This document shows positions 41,944 to 50,667 of a DNA stretch of 64,000 nt, in pieces (the stretch's first letter is position 1; every line of letters starts with the position of its first letter). The stretch comes from JAIBJN01 sp963775625 (GTDB lineage: Bacteria; Actinomycetota; Thermoleophilia; Gaiellales; Gaiellaceae). The stretch is from NCBI GenBank assembly GCA_963775625.1, contig CAVZJM010000002.1, positions 310,001 through 374,000 of the forward strand, in the 5' to 3' direction. The notes under the pieces are model-generated. The model saw only the letters and a program-made list of their open reading frames with translations. It was not told the DNA's origin and did no database searches. Both the position numbers and the translations under genes were made by a program.

Positions 41944-42664
41944 ATGGAGGCCGCGGAGCTCCTCGCCCCTCTTGCAGACGCTCCCGAGCGGAGCGCGCTG
42001 GTCCTCGACGTGGACGGCACGCTCGCGCCGATCGCCGCGCGGCCCGAGCTCGCAGCCGTGCCCCTCGAGACGCGGGCGGAGCTCGCCCGGCTCGCGGAGC
42101 GCTACCTGCTGGTCGCCTGCGTCAGCGGCCGAGCGGGCGAGGACGCGCGCAAGCTGGTCGGGGTCGATGGAATCGAGATCGTCGGGAACCACGGTCTGGA
42201 GCTCGACCCGCGCGCGCACGTCCTCGCGGTCGAGATCGCCCGCTTCCGCGAGAGCGTCGCGCTCGCCGTCGAGGACAAGCGGCTGTCGCTTACCTACCAC
42301 TACCGCGAGGCCGAGGACGAGGCGGCCGCCCACGCGGAGCTGGAGCTTGTCGCAGAGCGGGCACGGTCCGAGGGCCTCGATGCGCGCTGGGGCCGCAAGG
42401 TGCTGGAGATCCGCCCGCAGGTGACGGCGGACAAGGGAACGGCCGTGCGAGCTCTCCTCGCCCGGTCGGGCGCCCGGCTCGGCCTCTACGCGGGCGACGA
42501 CACGACCGACCTGGACGGCTTCGACGGCCTCAGAGGCGCCGGCCTCGAGCACGCCGTCTGCATCGCGGTCGCCTCCGACGAGGGCCCGCCGAGCTCCGCG
42601 CGAATCTGCCGACCTCGTCTTGGCCGGGCCCGAGGAGATGGCCGCGCTCCTACGCCTCCTGTAG
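41944..42664 (+). pseudogene. otsB: Trehalose-6-phosphate phosphatase, two frame breaks near the 3' end
   Basis: With two one-base corrections it is a 240-aa HAD phosphatase. VLDVDGTLAPIAARPE near residue 20 (nucleophile Asp), CVSGRAGED near 60, GNHGLELDPRAH near 80, and GLYAGDDTTDLDGFDGL near 185. The frame slips near 42590 and 42608; adding one G at each restores ELRANLADLVLAGPEEMA and a stop at 42664, the expected end of OtsB. It converts trehalose-6-phosphate to trehalose. No otsA is adjacent. It converges with, and overlaps by 15 bases, the decarboxylase gene. Confidence 0.8.
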
Positions 42665-43958
42665 GAGCTCCCATGCTCGCAGTACGTCGGCCTCCGTCGT
42701 CCGGTGATGGCCCACCGCCAGGCGGAGTACGTAGCGGCCGTCGAGGGCCGTGTGGGAGAGATAGGCCTCGCCGGTCGCGTTCACGCGCTCGAGAAGCGCC
42801 GCGTTCTCCTCGTCCGAGCCTTCCCGGCGGAAGCAGACGACCGAGAACGGAATCGGGGCGACGAGGGCCCAGCCCGGCGTCTCCTCGACCCAGGACGCAA
42901 AGAGCCGCGCGAGGCGCATGTGCTCCCGGATCAGCGCCTGCAGCCCCTCGCGGCCGTGGCAGCGAATGACCGCCCAGAGCTTCAGCGAGCGGAAGCGGCG
43001 TCCGAGCGCGGGGCCGTAGTCCATCAGGTTCGTGACGTCCTCGTCGCTCGTCCGCAGGTACTCGGGAAGAATGCTGAACGCGTCGCGGAGGACGTCCGGG
43101 CGCCGCGTGTAGAGGACGGAGCAGTCGATCGGCGTGAAGAGCCACTTGTGCGGGTTGACGACGAGCGAGTCCGCCTGCTCGACGCCGGCGAAGGCCCAGC
43201 GGTTTTCCTCGCAGACCATCGCCGGGCCGGCATAGGCGGCGTCCACGTGAAGCCAGACGCCGGCCTCGACGCACATCGGAGCGATCTCGGCGACCGGGTC
43301 GACCGACGTGCTCGACGTGGTTCCGACCGTGGCCACGACCGCCGCGGCCTCCTGCTCCCGCAACGCCTGCGCGAGCGCGTCGGGGCGCATGCAGAAACTC
43401 GGCGTCGGCCGCGAGCTTGACCAGCGGCAGCTCCAGGAGCCGCGCCGCCTTGTCCACCGAGGAGTGCGCGTGCTCCGAGCAGAGGACGGCGCCGCCCGGC
43501 CGAAGGTACCGCGCCGCGCTGAGCGCCGCCAGGGTCGAGGTCGAGGCCGTGTCCTCGATGTGGCCGTGCAGGCCTTCGGAGAGACCGACGAGCTGGCGCA
43601 GCCAGTCGACCGCGACCTCCTCGAGCTCTGTCGCGGCGGGCGACGTGCGCCAGAGCATGGCGTTCACGTTCAGCGCCGCCGTCAGGAACTCGGCCAGGAT
43701 CCCGGGCTCGCTCCCCGAGATGGCGAAGTACGCGAAGAACCTCGGATGGTTCCAGTGCGTGATCCCCGGAAGCAGGATCTCGTCGAGATCGCGAAGGACT
43801 GCTGCGAACGGCTCGGCCTGCTCCGGCGGCGTGTCGGGGAGCGCCGCCCTGATCTGGCCCGGCTCGGCCTGCGAGAGCACGGGCAGCTCCCGCACGCCCT
43901 CGAGATAACGCGCGATCCACTCCGCAGTCGCGGCCGCGTCGTCCCTGAAGTCGCTCAT
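42650..43958 (-). pseudogene. PLP-dependent group II (aromatic amino acid-type) decarboxylase, one frame break
   Basis: With one correction, 435 aa. PLP enzyme of the DDC/glutamate decarboxylase group: ITHWNHPRFFAYFAISGSEPG near 75, TSPAATELEEVAVDWL near 108, the VHVDAAYAG equivalent LHVDAAYAGPAM near 230, and the PLP lysine in VNPHKWLFTPIDCSV near 260. The frame breaks at a three-T run (43395-43397); removing one T joins KLAADAEF to CMRPDAL. Its substrate (Tyr, Trp, DOPA or other) cannot be told. The ATG overlaps the polX stop (ATGA). Confidence 0.8.
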
Positions 43959-45676
43959 CGCTTCAGTAGCTTCTTCACGTCGGCCCAGGAGCGCGTGTTC
44001 ACGACCTGCTCCGGCGTCACCCAGCCGCGCCGGGCCTGCGCGACGCCGAGCTCGAGGTTGTCGAGCTCGTGGAGGCGGTGAGCGTCGGTCGAGACGACGA
44101 TGCGCACGCCGGCCTCGGCCGCGGCGCGGGCGAGCATGTCGGTGAGGTCGAGCCGGTCGGGCTGCGCGTTGATCTCGAGGAAGGTGCCCGTCTCGGCCGC
44201 CGCCTCGCACACGCGCTCGAAGTCGAGCTCGTAGGGAGGCCGCCGGTTGATCTTCCGACCCGTCGGGTGGCCGATGCAGTCGACGTGCGGGTGCTCCATC
44301 GCGGCGACGAGCCGCTCGGTGAGGCGCTCGCGCGGCCCGTCGAAGCCGGAGTGGATCGAGGCCATCACCCAGTCGCGCTCGGCGAGCGCCTCGTCGGCGA
44401 AGTCGAGGCTCCCGTCGGCGCGGATGTCCACCTCGATGCCGGCCAGGATCCTGATCCCCGAGACGCTGGCGTTCAGCGCCGCGATCGCCTCGGTCTGGGC
44501 CTCGAGGCGCCCGTCCCGCAGGCGCCGCGCGTGGTCGCAGATGGCGACGTAGCGGTGCCCGCGCTCCTTGGCCGCGACCACCATCTCCTCGAGCGTGGCG
44601 CGCCCGTCCGACCAGTCGGTGTGCATGTGCAGATCGCCCCTGAGGTCGGCCAGCTCCACGAGGCGGGGAAGCGCGCCCTCGCGGGCCGCCTCGAGCTCGC
44701 CGCGGTTCTCGCGCAGCTCGGGCGGGATCCAGGCGTAGCCGAGGTGCTCGTAGACCTGCTCCTCGTCGGCCGCCTGGAACGTGTCGCCGCTCTCGACGTC
44801 GAGGACGCCGTACTCGCTGACGGAAAGGCCCCGCTTGACCGCGTCCTCGCGCATGGCGACGTTGTGGTCCTTCGAGCCCGTGAAGTGCTGGAGCAGGTTG
44901 CCGTAGCTCTCCGGAGGGACGACGCGGAGGTCGAAGCGGAAGCCCTCGTGGGAGACGACCGTCGCCTTCGTCCCGCCTCGGGCGACCACCTCGGCCACCC
45001 ACTCGCGCTCGGCGAAGAAGGCCGTCAGCGCAGGCGGGTCGGTCGCGGTGGCGATCAGGTCGAGGTCCTTGGTCGTCTCGGAGCGCCGCCTGACGCTCCC
45101 GGCTTCCGAAACCCGGTCCGCCAGGCCGCTGGCCTCGATCTCCGCGACTGCGCGGCGGACGGCGGGCAGAGCCTTGCCGAGCAGCGTGCGGCCGGTCGCC
45201 GCCGAGGCCTTTGGCGGAGCCGCCAGCGACTTCAGGACCTTCTCCTCCGTCTTCGCGCCGAGCCCGGGCAGGGCCCGGAGCCGTTCCTGCTCGGCCGCCG
45301 CGCGCAGGTCGTCCAGCGACTCCACGCCGAGCTCCGACCAGAGCTTCCGCGCCGTCTTGGGGCCGAGCCCGGGAACGTGCATGACCTCCACGAGCCCCGG
45401 CGGGAGCTTTGCCCGCAGCTTGGCGAGGGCGGCCATGTCGCCGGTCTCGACGACCTCCACGATCTTGCCCTCGATGGTCGAGCCGATGCCGGAGAGCCGG
45501 GTCGCCTTCCCGTCCAGCGCGAGCTGCGCGACGGGAACGGCGGAATCCCTGATCCGCGCCGCGGCCCGTCGGTAGGCGGCGAGGCGGAAGGCGTCCGCGC
45601 CGTCGAGCTCCAGCATGTCGGCCAGGAGCTCGAAGCGCCCGGCCAGCTCGGCGTTGGTCGGCAGCTTCGCGGGCAC
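43955..45676 (-). CDS. polX: Family X DNA polymerase/3'-5' exonuclease PolX
   Basis: 573 aa from GTG 45676. N-terminal helix-hairpin-helix region (HVPGLGPKTARKLWSELG, ALPGLGAKTEEKVL), polymerase palm with GSVRRRSETTKDLDLIATA (metal Asp pair) near 185, and a C-terminal PHP nuclease domain with DLHMHTDWSDG near 340 and VSTDAHRLHELDNL near 535. Bacterial PolX fills gaps in base-excision repair and trims 3' ends. TATCAT lies 7 bases before the GTG; earlier starts would overlap that box and the divergent gene. Confidence 0.93.
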   Translation of the reverse strand: MPAKLPTNAELAGRFELLADMLELDGADAFRLAAYRRAAARIRDSAVPVAQLALDGKATRLSGIGSTIEGKIVEVVETGDMAALAKLRAKLPPGLVEVMHVPGLGPKTARKLWSELGVESLDDLRAAAEQERLRALPGLGAKTEEKVLKSLAAPPKASAATGRTLLGKALPAVRRAVAEIEASGLADRVSEAGSVRRRSETTKDLDLIATATDPPALTAFFAEREWVAEVVARGGTKATVVSHEGFRFDLRVVPPESYGNLLQHFTGSKDHNVAMREDAVKRGLSVSEYGVLDVESGDTFQAADEEQVYEHLGYAWIPPELRENRGELEAAREGALPRLVELADLRGDLHMHTDWSDGRATLEEMVVAAKERGHRYVAICDHARRLRDGRLEAQTEAIAALNASVSGIRILAGIEVDIRADGSLDFADEALAERDWVMASIHSGFDGPRERLTERLVAAMEHPHVDCIGHPTGRKINRRPPYELDFERVCEAAAETGTFLEINAQPDRLDLTDMLARAAAEAGVRIVVSTDAHRLHELDNLELGVAQARRGWVTPEQVVNTRSWADVKKLLKR

Positions 45677-45682
45677 GGCGGC

Positions 45683-45689
45683 GATGATA
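45683..45689. promoter_or_regulatory. Overlapping divergent -10 boxes (polX and DPM1-like gene)
   Basis: Minus strand TATCAT (45689-45684), 7 bases before the polX GTG; plus strand GATGAT (45683-45688), 6 bases before GTG 45695. Only 18 bases separate the two start codons, so both transcripts must be leaderless or nearly so. Confidence 0.5.
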
Positions 45690-45694
45690 CGCGC

Positions 45695-46420
45695 GTGCGG
45701 CTGATCGTCTGCGTCCCCACCTACGACGAGCGCGAGAACCTCGAGCCGATGGTTCGGGCACTCGGGACCGTCCTGGCCGCGATCGCTCCCAACGGGAGAG
45801 TGCTCGTGATCGACGACGCCTCGCCGGACGGGACCGGCGCGCTGGCCGACCGGCTGGCGGCCGAGGTCGGCTTCCTCGACGTCCTCCACCGGGAGCGGAA
45901 GGACGGGCTGGGCCCGGCCTACGTCGCCGGCTTCGAGCGGGCGCTCGCGGCCGGCGCCGAGCTCGTGGCGACGATCGACTGCGACTTCTCCCACGACCCC
46001 GACGACCTGCCTCGGCTCGTGGCTGCGACCTCGCGGGCGGGCATCGCGCTCGGCTCGCGCTACGTCCGCGGCGGGGGCACGGAGGACTGGGGCGCCCTTC
46101 GCAGGCTCGTCAGCAGGGGAGGCTCGGCGTACGCGCGGGCCGTGCTCGGGATCCCGGTGCGCGACACGACCTCGGGGTTCAAAGTCTACCGCCGCGAGGT
46201 GCTGGAGGCGATCCGGCCGGCCCGGATCAAGTCGCGCGGCTATGCCTTCCAGATCGAGACGGTCTACCGGGCCCTGCGTGCCGGCTTCACGGTGGAGGAG
46301 GTCCCGATCCGCTTCAGCGACCGCACGGAGGGCGGCTCGAAGATGGGCCCGGGGATCGTCCTCGAAGCGGTCGCGCGGGTCCCGGCGCTGCGGCTGGCGG
46401 CTGCTCGGGGTCGACTGTGA
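45695..46420 (+). CDS. Polyprenol-phosphate mannosyltransferase-like glycosyltransferase (DPM1 type)
   Basis: 241 aa GT2 enzyme without membrane helices. IVCVPTYDERENLEPMV at the N-terminus, VIDDASPDGTGALAD near 38, TIDCDFSHDPDDLPRLV (D-x-D) near 92, LGSRYVRGGGTEDWG near 118 and SGFKVYRREVLEAI near 158. It is likely to move mannose or glucose from GDP/UDP to polyprenyl phosphate for cell-wall glycans. The GTG start is set by the short divergent spacer. Confidence 0.88.
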   Translation: MRLIVCVPTYDERENLEPMVRALGTVLAAIAPNGRVLVIDDASPDGTGALADRLAAEVGFLDVLHRERKDGLGPAYVAGFERALAAGAELVATIDCDFSHDPDDLPRLVAATSRAGIALGSRYVRGGGTEDWGALRRLVSRGGSAYARAVLGIPVRDTTSGFKVYRREVLEAIRPARIKSRGYAFQIETVYRALRAGFTVEEVPIRFSDRTEGGSKMGPGIVLEAVARVPALRLAAARGRL

Positions 46421-46427
46421 CGGTGGC

Positions 46428-46433
46428 TATAGT
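46428..46433 (+). promoter_or_regulatory. -10 box of a leaderless thioredoxin transcript
   Basis: TATAGT, 7 bases before GTG 46441. This is the best -10 match in the window and decides the start of the thioredoxin gene. Confidence 0.6.
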
Positions 46434-46440
46434 GGCGCGC

Positions 46441-46773
46441 GTGGCCGAGCTCGCCCAGGTTGGAGACGCCGATTTCGAGCGTGAGGTCCTCCAGGCGGAG
46501 GGCACTGTCGTCGTGGACTTCTGGGCCCCTTGGTGCGGCCCGTGCCGCGTCGTCGGCCCGATCCTCTCGGACATGGCCGACGAGCACGACCGCGTGCGGT
46601 TTCTCAAGCTGAACGTCGACGAGAACCCCGCCACGCAGGCGCGCTACAGCGTGCTCTCGATCCCGACGGTGATCCTCTTCGAGGGCGGCGAGGCACGGGA
46701 GACCGTGGTCGGCGCCCGCTCCCGCAGCCACTACGAGGCCGCCTGGGAGCGCTGGCTCATGCCGGCGGCCTGA
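46441..46773 (+). CDS. trxA: Thioredoxin
   Basis: 110 aa from GTG 46441, chosen because TATAGT lies 7 bases upstream; a GTG 24 bases earlier would put the promoter inside the gene. Canonical active site VVDFWAPWCGPCRVVGPIL near residue 30, VDENPATQARYSVLSIPTVILF with the cis-Pro near 70. Cytosolic disulfide reductase. It overlaps the end of thiL on the other strand by 17 bases. Confidence 0.95.
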   Translation: MAELAQVGDADFEREVLQAEGTVVVDFWAPWCGPCRVVGPILSDMADEHDRVRFLKLNVDENPATQARYSVLSIPTVILFEGGEARETVVGARSRSHYEAAWERWLMPAA

Positions 46774-47623
46774 ACGCGTTCCAGCCCGCCAGACCTTCGG
46801 GCTCGACGCCCGCACCCTCCTCGCAGCGCCCGACGACCGGGAACCCCAGCGCATCGGCATCGTCGCGCGCAAGAGCGGCCAGGAGCTCGTAGTCCTCGCC
46901 CATCGTCCAGAAGGGGAGGTCGGCGACCTCCTCGATCCCGACTGCGCGGGGAACCCTGTCCGGCTCGAGCACGATCCGGCAGCCTGAGCGCTCGGCGATG
47001 CGCGCGGCGTCGCCGGCGATCCCGTCCGAGAGGTCGACGAGGGCATGCGCGACCCCTGCCAGCCGGCGACCCTCGTCGAGTCGAAGGGGCGGACGGCGAT
47101 GGCGGCCGACCAGCTCGTCGAACCCGGAGAGGCCTTCGCGGAGCACGTGGAGGCCGGCGGCGGCGGCGCCGAGCGGGCCGGTGACGACGACCACGTCGCC
47201 GGGTCGGGCGCCGGCGCGACCGGGCACGCGCTCGCTTCGCCCCACGGCCGTCACCGTGATCACGACGGTCTCGGCCCGCGTCGTGTCGCCGCCGGCGACC
47301 GGGACGCCCGGCTCGTTCAGGCCGGCGTAGAGCTCCGCGATCTCCTCGGCCTCGGCCTCCGACGGGAGCGCGAGGGCGACCAGCAGCGCCTCCGGCTGGG
47401 CGCCCATGGCCGCTAGGTCGCTGAGGTTGACCGCCGCCGCCTTGTAGCCGAGGTCGTGCCAGGACGTCCAGGCGCGGCGAAAGTGAACGCCCTCGACGAG
47501 CGTGTCCTGGGTGACGACAACGCCGTCGGCGAGGACGGCGCCCTCGGCGTCCTGGCCGCGGACGAGCCCGCGGCGCTCGAGCTCAGCGAGGAGCCCGAAC
47601 TCCCCGAGCTCCGAGAGCCTCAA
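46757..47623 (-). CDS. thiL: Thiamine-monophosphate kinase
   Basis: 288 aa. RLSELGEFGLLAELERRG at the N-terminus, DGVVVTQDTLVEGVHFRRAW near 32, YKAAAVNLSDLAAMGAQP near 60, and AGGDTTRAETVVITVTAVG near 110, all typical ThiL ATP/metal-binding blocks. Makes thiamine diphosphate, the last step of vitamin B1 synthesis. The start is TTG 47623, lying 41 bases inside the end of thiD. Confidence 0.94.
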   Translation of the reverse strand: MRLSELGEFGLLAELERRGLVRGQDAEGAVLADGVVVTQDTLVEGVHFRRAWTSWHDLGYKAAAVNLSDLAAMGAQPEALLVALALPSEAEAEEIAELYAGLNEPGVPVAGGDTTRAETVVITVTAVGRSERVPGRAGARPGDVVVVTGPLGAAAAGLHVLREGLSGFDELVGRHRRPPLRLDEGRRLAGVAHALVDLSDGIAGDAARIAERSGCRIVLEPDRVPRAVGIEEVADLPFWTMGEDYELLAALARDDADALGFPVVGRCEEGAGVEPEGLAGWNAFRPPA

Positions 47624-48395
47624 GATGGAACACGTCGACGGGGCCCGAGCCGGCTCCGAGCCCGGCGAGCCCGTGCCGGACAGCTTCCGAGGCGATCGCG
47701 GCCGCTCCGCGGGCGGCGTCCTCCAGCGGCTCCCCCCTCGCCAGGAGCGCAGTCAAGCCGGCGGAGTGCGTGCACCCGGCGCCGTGCGTCGCCTCGTCGC
47801 CGTGGCGCTCGACCGGGATCGCCACGTGGCGCTCGCCGTCGAAGAGCCAGTCCACCGGCTCGGCTCCGTGACCGCCCGTGACGATCACCGCAGGCGCGCC
47901 CAGCTCGTGCAGCGCCTCGGCCAGCGTCCTCCGGTCGGCATCGTCCGAGTACGGGAGACCAAGCAGGGAGCATGCCTCGTGCAGGTTCGGCGTCACGACC
48001 GTGGCGAGCGGGAAGAGCTCCTCGACGAGAACGCTCACAGCATCGTCCTCGAGGAGCTTCGCGCCCGAGGCCGCGACCATGACCGGGTCGACCACGAGCG
48101 GCACTTCCTGCCCGCCGAGGAAGTCGGCGACCGCCTCGATGATGCGGGCGCTGAAGAGCATGCCAGTCTTGGCCGCGTCGACCCCGATGTCGTCGAAGAC
48201 GGCGTCCAGCTGCGCGCGCGTGAAGCTCGGCGGCGCCTCGTGCACGGCGGCGACCGACGTCGTGTTCTGGGCGGTGAGGGCGACGATCGCGCTCATGCCG
48301 TGGCAGCCCAGCGCCGCGAAGGTCTTCAGGTCCGCCTGGATCCCCGCCCCTCCGCCGGAGTCCGAAGTCGCGATCGTGAGGCACCGGGGTACCAC
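47583..48395 (-). CDS. thiD: Hydroxymethylpyrimidine/phosphomethylpyrimidine kinase
   Basis: 270 aa from GTG 48395. TIATSDSGGGAGIQADLKTF at the N-terminus, VDPVMVAASGAKLLEDDAV near 110, GGHGAEPVDWLF near 185, and the anion-hole GDEATHGAGCTHSAGLTAL near 205. Phosphorylates the pyrimidine precursor of thiamine. A longer start (ATG 48413) would overlap the TAGCTT box, so I prefer GTG. No TPP riboswitch can fit, because the leader is at most a few bases. Confidence 0.93.
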   Translation of the reverse strand: MVPRCLTIATSDSGGGAGIQADLKTFAALGCHGMSAIVALTAQNTTSVAAVHEAPPSFTRAQLDAVFDDIGVDAAKTGMLFSARIIEAVADFLGGQEVPLVVDPVMVAASGAKLLEDDAVSVLVEELFPLATVVTPNLHEACSLLGLPYSDDADRRTLAEALHELGAPAVIVTGGHGAEPVDWLFDGERHVAIPVERHGDEATHGAGCTHSAGLTALLARGEPLEDAARGAAAIASEAVRHGLAGLGAGSGPVDVFHLEALGARGVRAPR

Positions 48396-48403
48396 GGACG
48401 ACA

Positions 48404-48413
48404 AAGCTAGCAT
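48404..48413. promoter_or_regulatory. Overlapping divergent -10 boxes (thiD and helicase)
   Basis: Plus strand TAGCAT (48408-48413), 7 bases before ATG 48421; minus strand TAGCTT (48409-48404), 8 bases before GTG 48395. The two share the palindrome GCTAGC. Confidence 0.5.
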
Positions 48414-48420
48414 CGGCTCG

Positions 48421-50667
48421 ATGGCGGTCGTGACGTGGGAGGGGATGCTCGAGGGCGAGGAGCTCGCCTACCTGACCGAGGTCCCGGGCAGCGAGGCGCG
48501 CCTCGTGCCGCTGCCGGAGCTCCACCCGAGGCTGGAGGCGGCGCTCCGCGCCCGCGGGGTCGAGGCGCTCTTCGCCCATCAGGCCGATTCCCTCGCGGCC
48601 GCGCGCCGCGGCGAGCACGTCGTCGTGGCGACGGGCACGGCGAGCGGGAAGACGCTCGCCTTCAACCTTCCCGTTCTCGACGCGCTCGCCGCCGAGCCGA
48701 AGCTGCGCGCCCTCTACCTCTATCCGACGAAGGCGCTGGCCCAGGATCAGGCGCGGTCGCTCACCGAGCTGAGCGTTCCCCGCGTGAAGCCCGCGATCTA
48801 CGACGGGGACACCGAGCACGAGCGCCGCTGGCAGATCCGGAAGTGGGCGAACGCGATCCTGACCAACCCGGACATGCTCCACGTGGGCGTGCTGCCGCAC
48901 CACGACCGCTGGGCCGACGTCCTCGCGAACCTCCGCTACGTCGTCGTCGACGAGGCGCACGTGTACCGCGGCGTGTTCGGCTCCCACGTCGGGAACGTGC
49001 TGCGACGGCTGCGGCGGGCGGCGCGGATCTACGGCGCCGAGCCGCAGTTCCTGCTCGCCTCGGCGACGATTGCCAACCCGGGGGAGCTGGCACGCTCGCT
49101 GCTCGGCCTCGATGCGACCGTGATCGAGGACGACGCCGCGCCGCGCGCGGCCCGGACGATCGCGTTCTGGAACCCGCCCGTGCTGGATGAGCCCCTGCAG
49201 CTGCGGGCCAGTGCGCTCGGCGAGAGCGCACGGCTGCTCGCGGAGCTCGTCTCGCGCGGCCTGCGGACGATCTGCTTCGCGAAGAGCCGCAAGGCCACCG
49301 AGCTGATCCACCGCTTCGCCGCCGAGCGGCTCGACGCGGAGACGGCAGCCCGGCTCTCCCCCTACCGAGCCGGCTACACGCCCGCCCAGCGGCGCGAGAT
49401 CGAGCGGCGGCTCGTCGAAGGCGAGCTTCTCGGCGTCACGGCGACGGACGCCCTCGAGCTCGGCATCGACATCGGCCTCCTCGACTGTGCGATCTCGGTC
49501 GGCTTCCCGGGCACGGTGGCGAGCCTGCGCCAGCAGTGGGGCCGAGCCGGCCGGCGGAGCCACGGGCTGGCCGTGCTCGTGGCCAGCGAGGACGCCCTCG
49601 ATCAGTTCTTCATGCGCGAGCCGGAGGCGCTCCTGGGGCGCCGGGTCGAGGCGGCCATCCTCGACCACGCCAACCCGCGAATCCTCGACGGGCACGTGCT
49701 CTCGGCCGCCTTCGAGGCGCCAATCGACCAGCGCGACCGCGAGACGCTCGGCGACGCGGCGCTCGAGCGCGCCGACGCGCTGGTGGAGACCGGGGAGCTG
49801 CGCCGAACCCCGGCGGGGATCGTCTGGGCAGGCCGCGACTACCCCGCGGGACGGGTGGCGTTGCGCTCGGCGAGCCCCGAGTCGATCGCCGTCATCGACG
49901 TGGCCACGGGATCGGTGCTCGGCCTCGTGGAGCGGGAGCGAGCGTTCTCGACGGTTCACGAAGGCGCCGTCTATCTCCATCTCGGCGAGTCCTACCGCGT
50001 GCTCGAGCTCGACCTCGGCACCCGCGCAGCGCTGGTGGAGGCCTTCTTGGCCGACTACTACACCCAGCCGAAGAAGGAGACCACGACCGCCATCGAAGAG
50101 GTCGAGCTCTCCGAGGGGCGGCTGGGAATGGAGGTCTTCTTCGGCCGGGTCAGCGTCACCGAGCAGGTGATCGCCTACCAGCGGAAGTCGATCCGCGACC
50201 AGGCAACCCTCGAGCTCGTGACCCTCGACCTCCCACCGACCACCTTCGAGACGGAGGCGATCTGGTACGTGCCCGCCGACGACCAGCTCGACGGCCTCGA
50301 GCCCCTCCCGAAGCTCCTGGGATCGCTGCACGCGGCCGAGCACGCGATGATCGCCGTCCTCCCGCTCTGGGCGATGTGCGACCGGTGGGACATCGGCGGG
50401 CTCTCGACGAACCTCCACTTCCAGACGGGCCGCCCGACCGTCTTCGTCTACGACGGGCACCCGGGGGGCGTCGGCATCGCCCGCCGCGGCTACGACGAGC
50501 TGGAGGGCTGGGTCGGCGACACGGAGCACCTGCTCGCGGGCTGTCCGTGCGCCGACGGCTGCCCGTCGTGCGTCCAGTCCCCGAAGTGCGGCAATCTCAA
50601 CGAGTTCCTCGACAAGGCCGGCGCGCTGACGCTCCTCCGCCGGATGCTCGCGGCCCGGGAGGGCTAG
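48421..50667 (+). CDS. MrfA/YprA-type DEAD-DEAH helicase with four-cysteine domain
   Basis: 748 aa superfamily 2 helicase. Walker A ATGTASGKTLAF near 74, VVVDEAHVYRG near 177, LASATIANP near 213, and C-terminal helicase motifs ATDALELGIDIG near 340 and QQWGRAGRRSHG near 368. The C-terminal DUF1998 region carries GCPCADGCPSCVQSPKCG near 710, the four-Cys metal or cluster site of MrfA. In Bacillus MrfA repairs mitomycin-type DNA damage; the same role is likely but inferred. It converges with the RTX gene (4-base overlap). Confidence 0.92.
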   Translation: MAVVTWEGMLEGEELAYLTEVPGSEARLVPLPELHPRLEAALRARGVEALFAHQADSLAAARRGEHVVVATGTASGKTLAFNLPVLDALAAEPKLRALYLYPTKALAQDQARSLTELSVPRVKPAIYDGDTEHERRWQIRKWANAILTNPDMLHVGVLPHHDRWADVLANLRYVVVDEAHVYRGVFGSHVGNVLRRLRRAARIYGAEPQFLLASATIANPGELARSLLGLDATVIEDDAAPRAARTIAFWNPPVLDEPLQLRASALGESARLLAELVSRGLRTICFAKSRKATELIHRFAAERLDAETAARLSPYRAGYTPAQRREIERRLVEGELLGVTATDALELGIDIGLLDCAISVGFPGTVASLRQQWGRAGRRSHGLAVLVASEDALDQFFMREPEALLGRRVEAAILDHANPRILDGHVLSAAFEAPIDQRDRETLGDAALERADALVETGELRRTPAGIVWAGRDYPAGRVALRSASPESIAVIDVATGSVLGLVERERAFSTVHEGAVYLHLGESYRVLELDLGTRAALVEAFLADYYTQPKKETTTAIEEVELSEGRLGMEVFFGRVSVTEQVIAYQRKSIRDQATLELVTLDLPPTTFETEAIWYVPADDQLDGLEPLPKLLGSLHAAEHAMIAVLPLWAMCDRWDIGGLSTNLHFQTGRPTVFVYDGHPGGVGIARRGYDELEGWVGDTEHLLAGCPCADGCPSCVQSPKCGNLNEFLDKAGALTLLRRMLAAREG

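Noticed and set aside
47583..48413. TPP riboswitch upstream of thiD
   Set aside because: The gap to the divergent gene is 25 bases and a -10 box lies 8 bases before the start, leaving no room for an aptamer.
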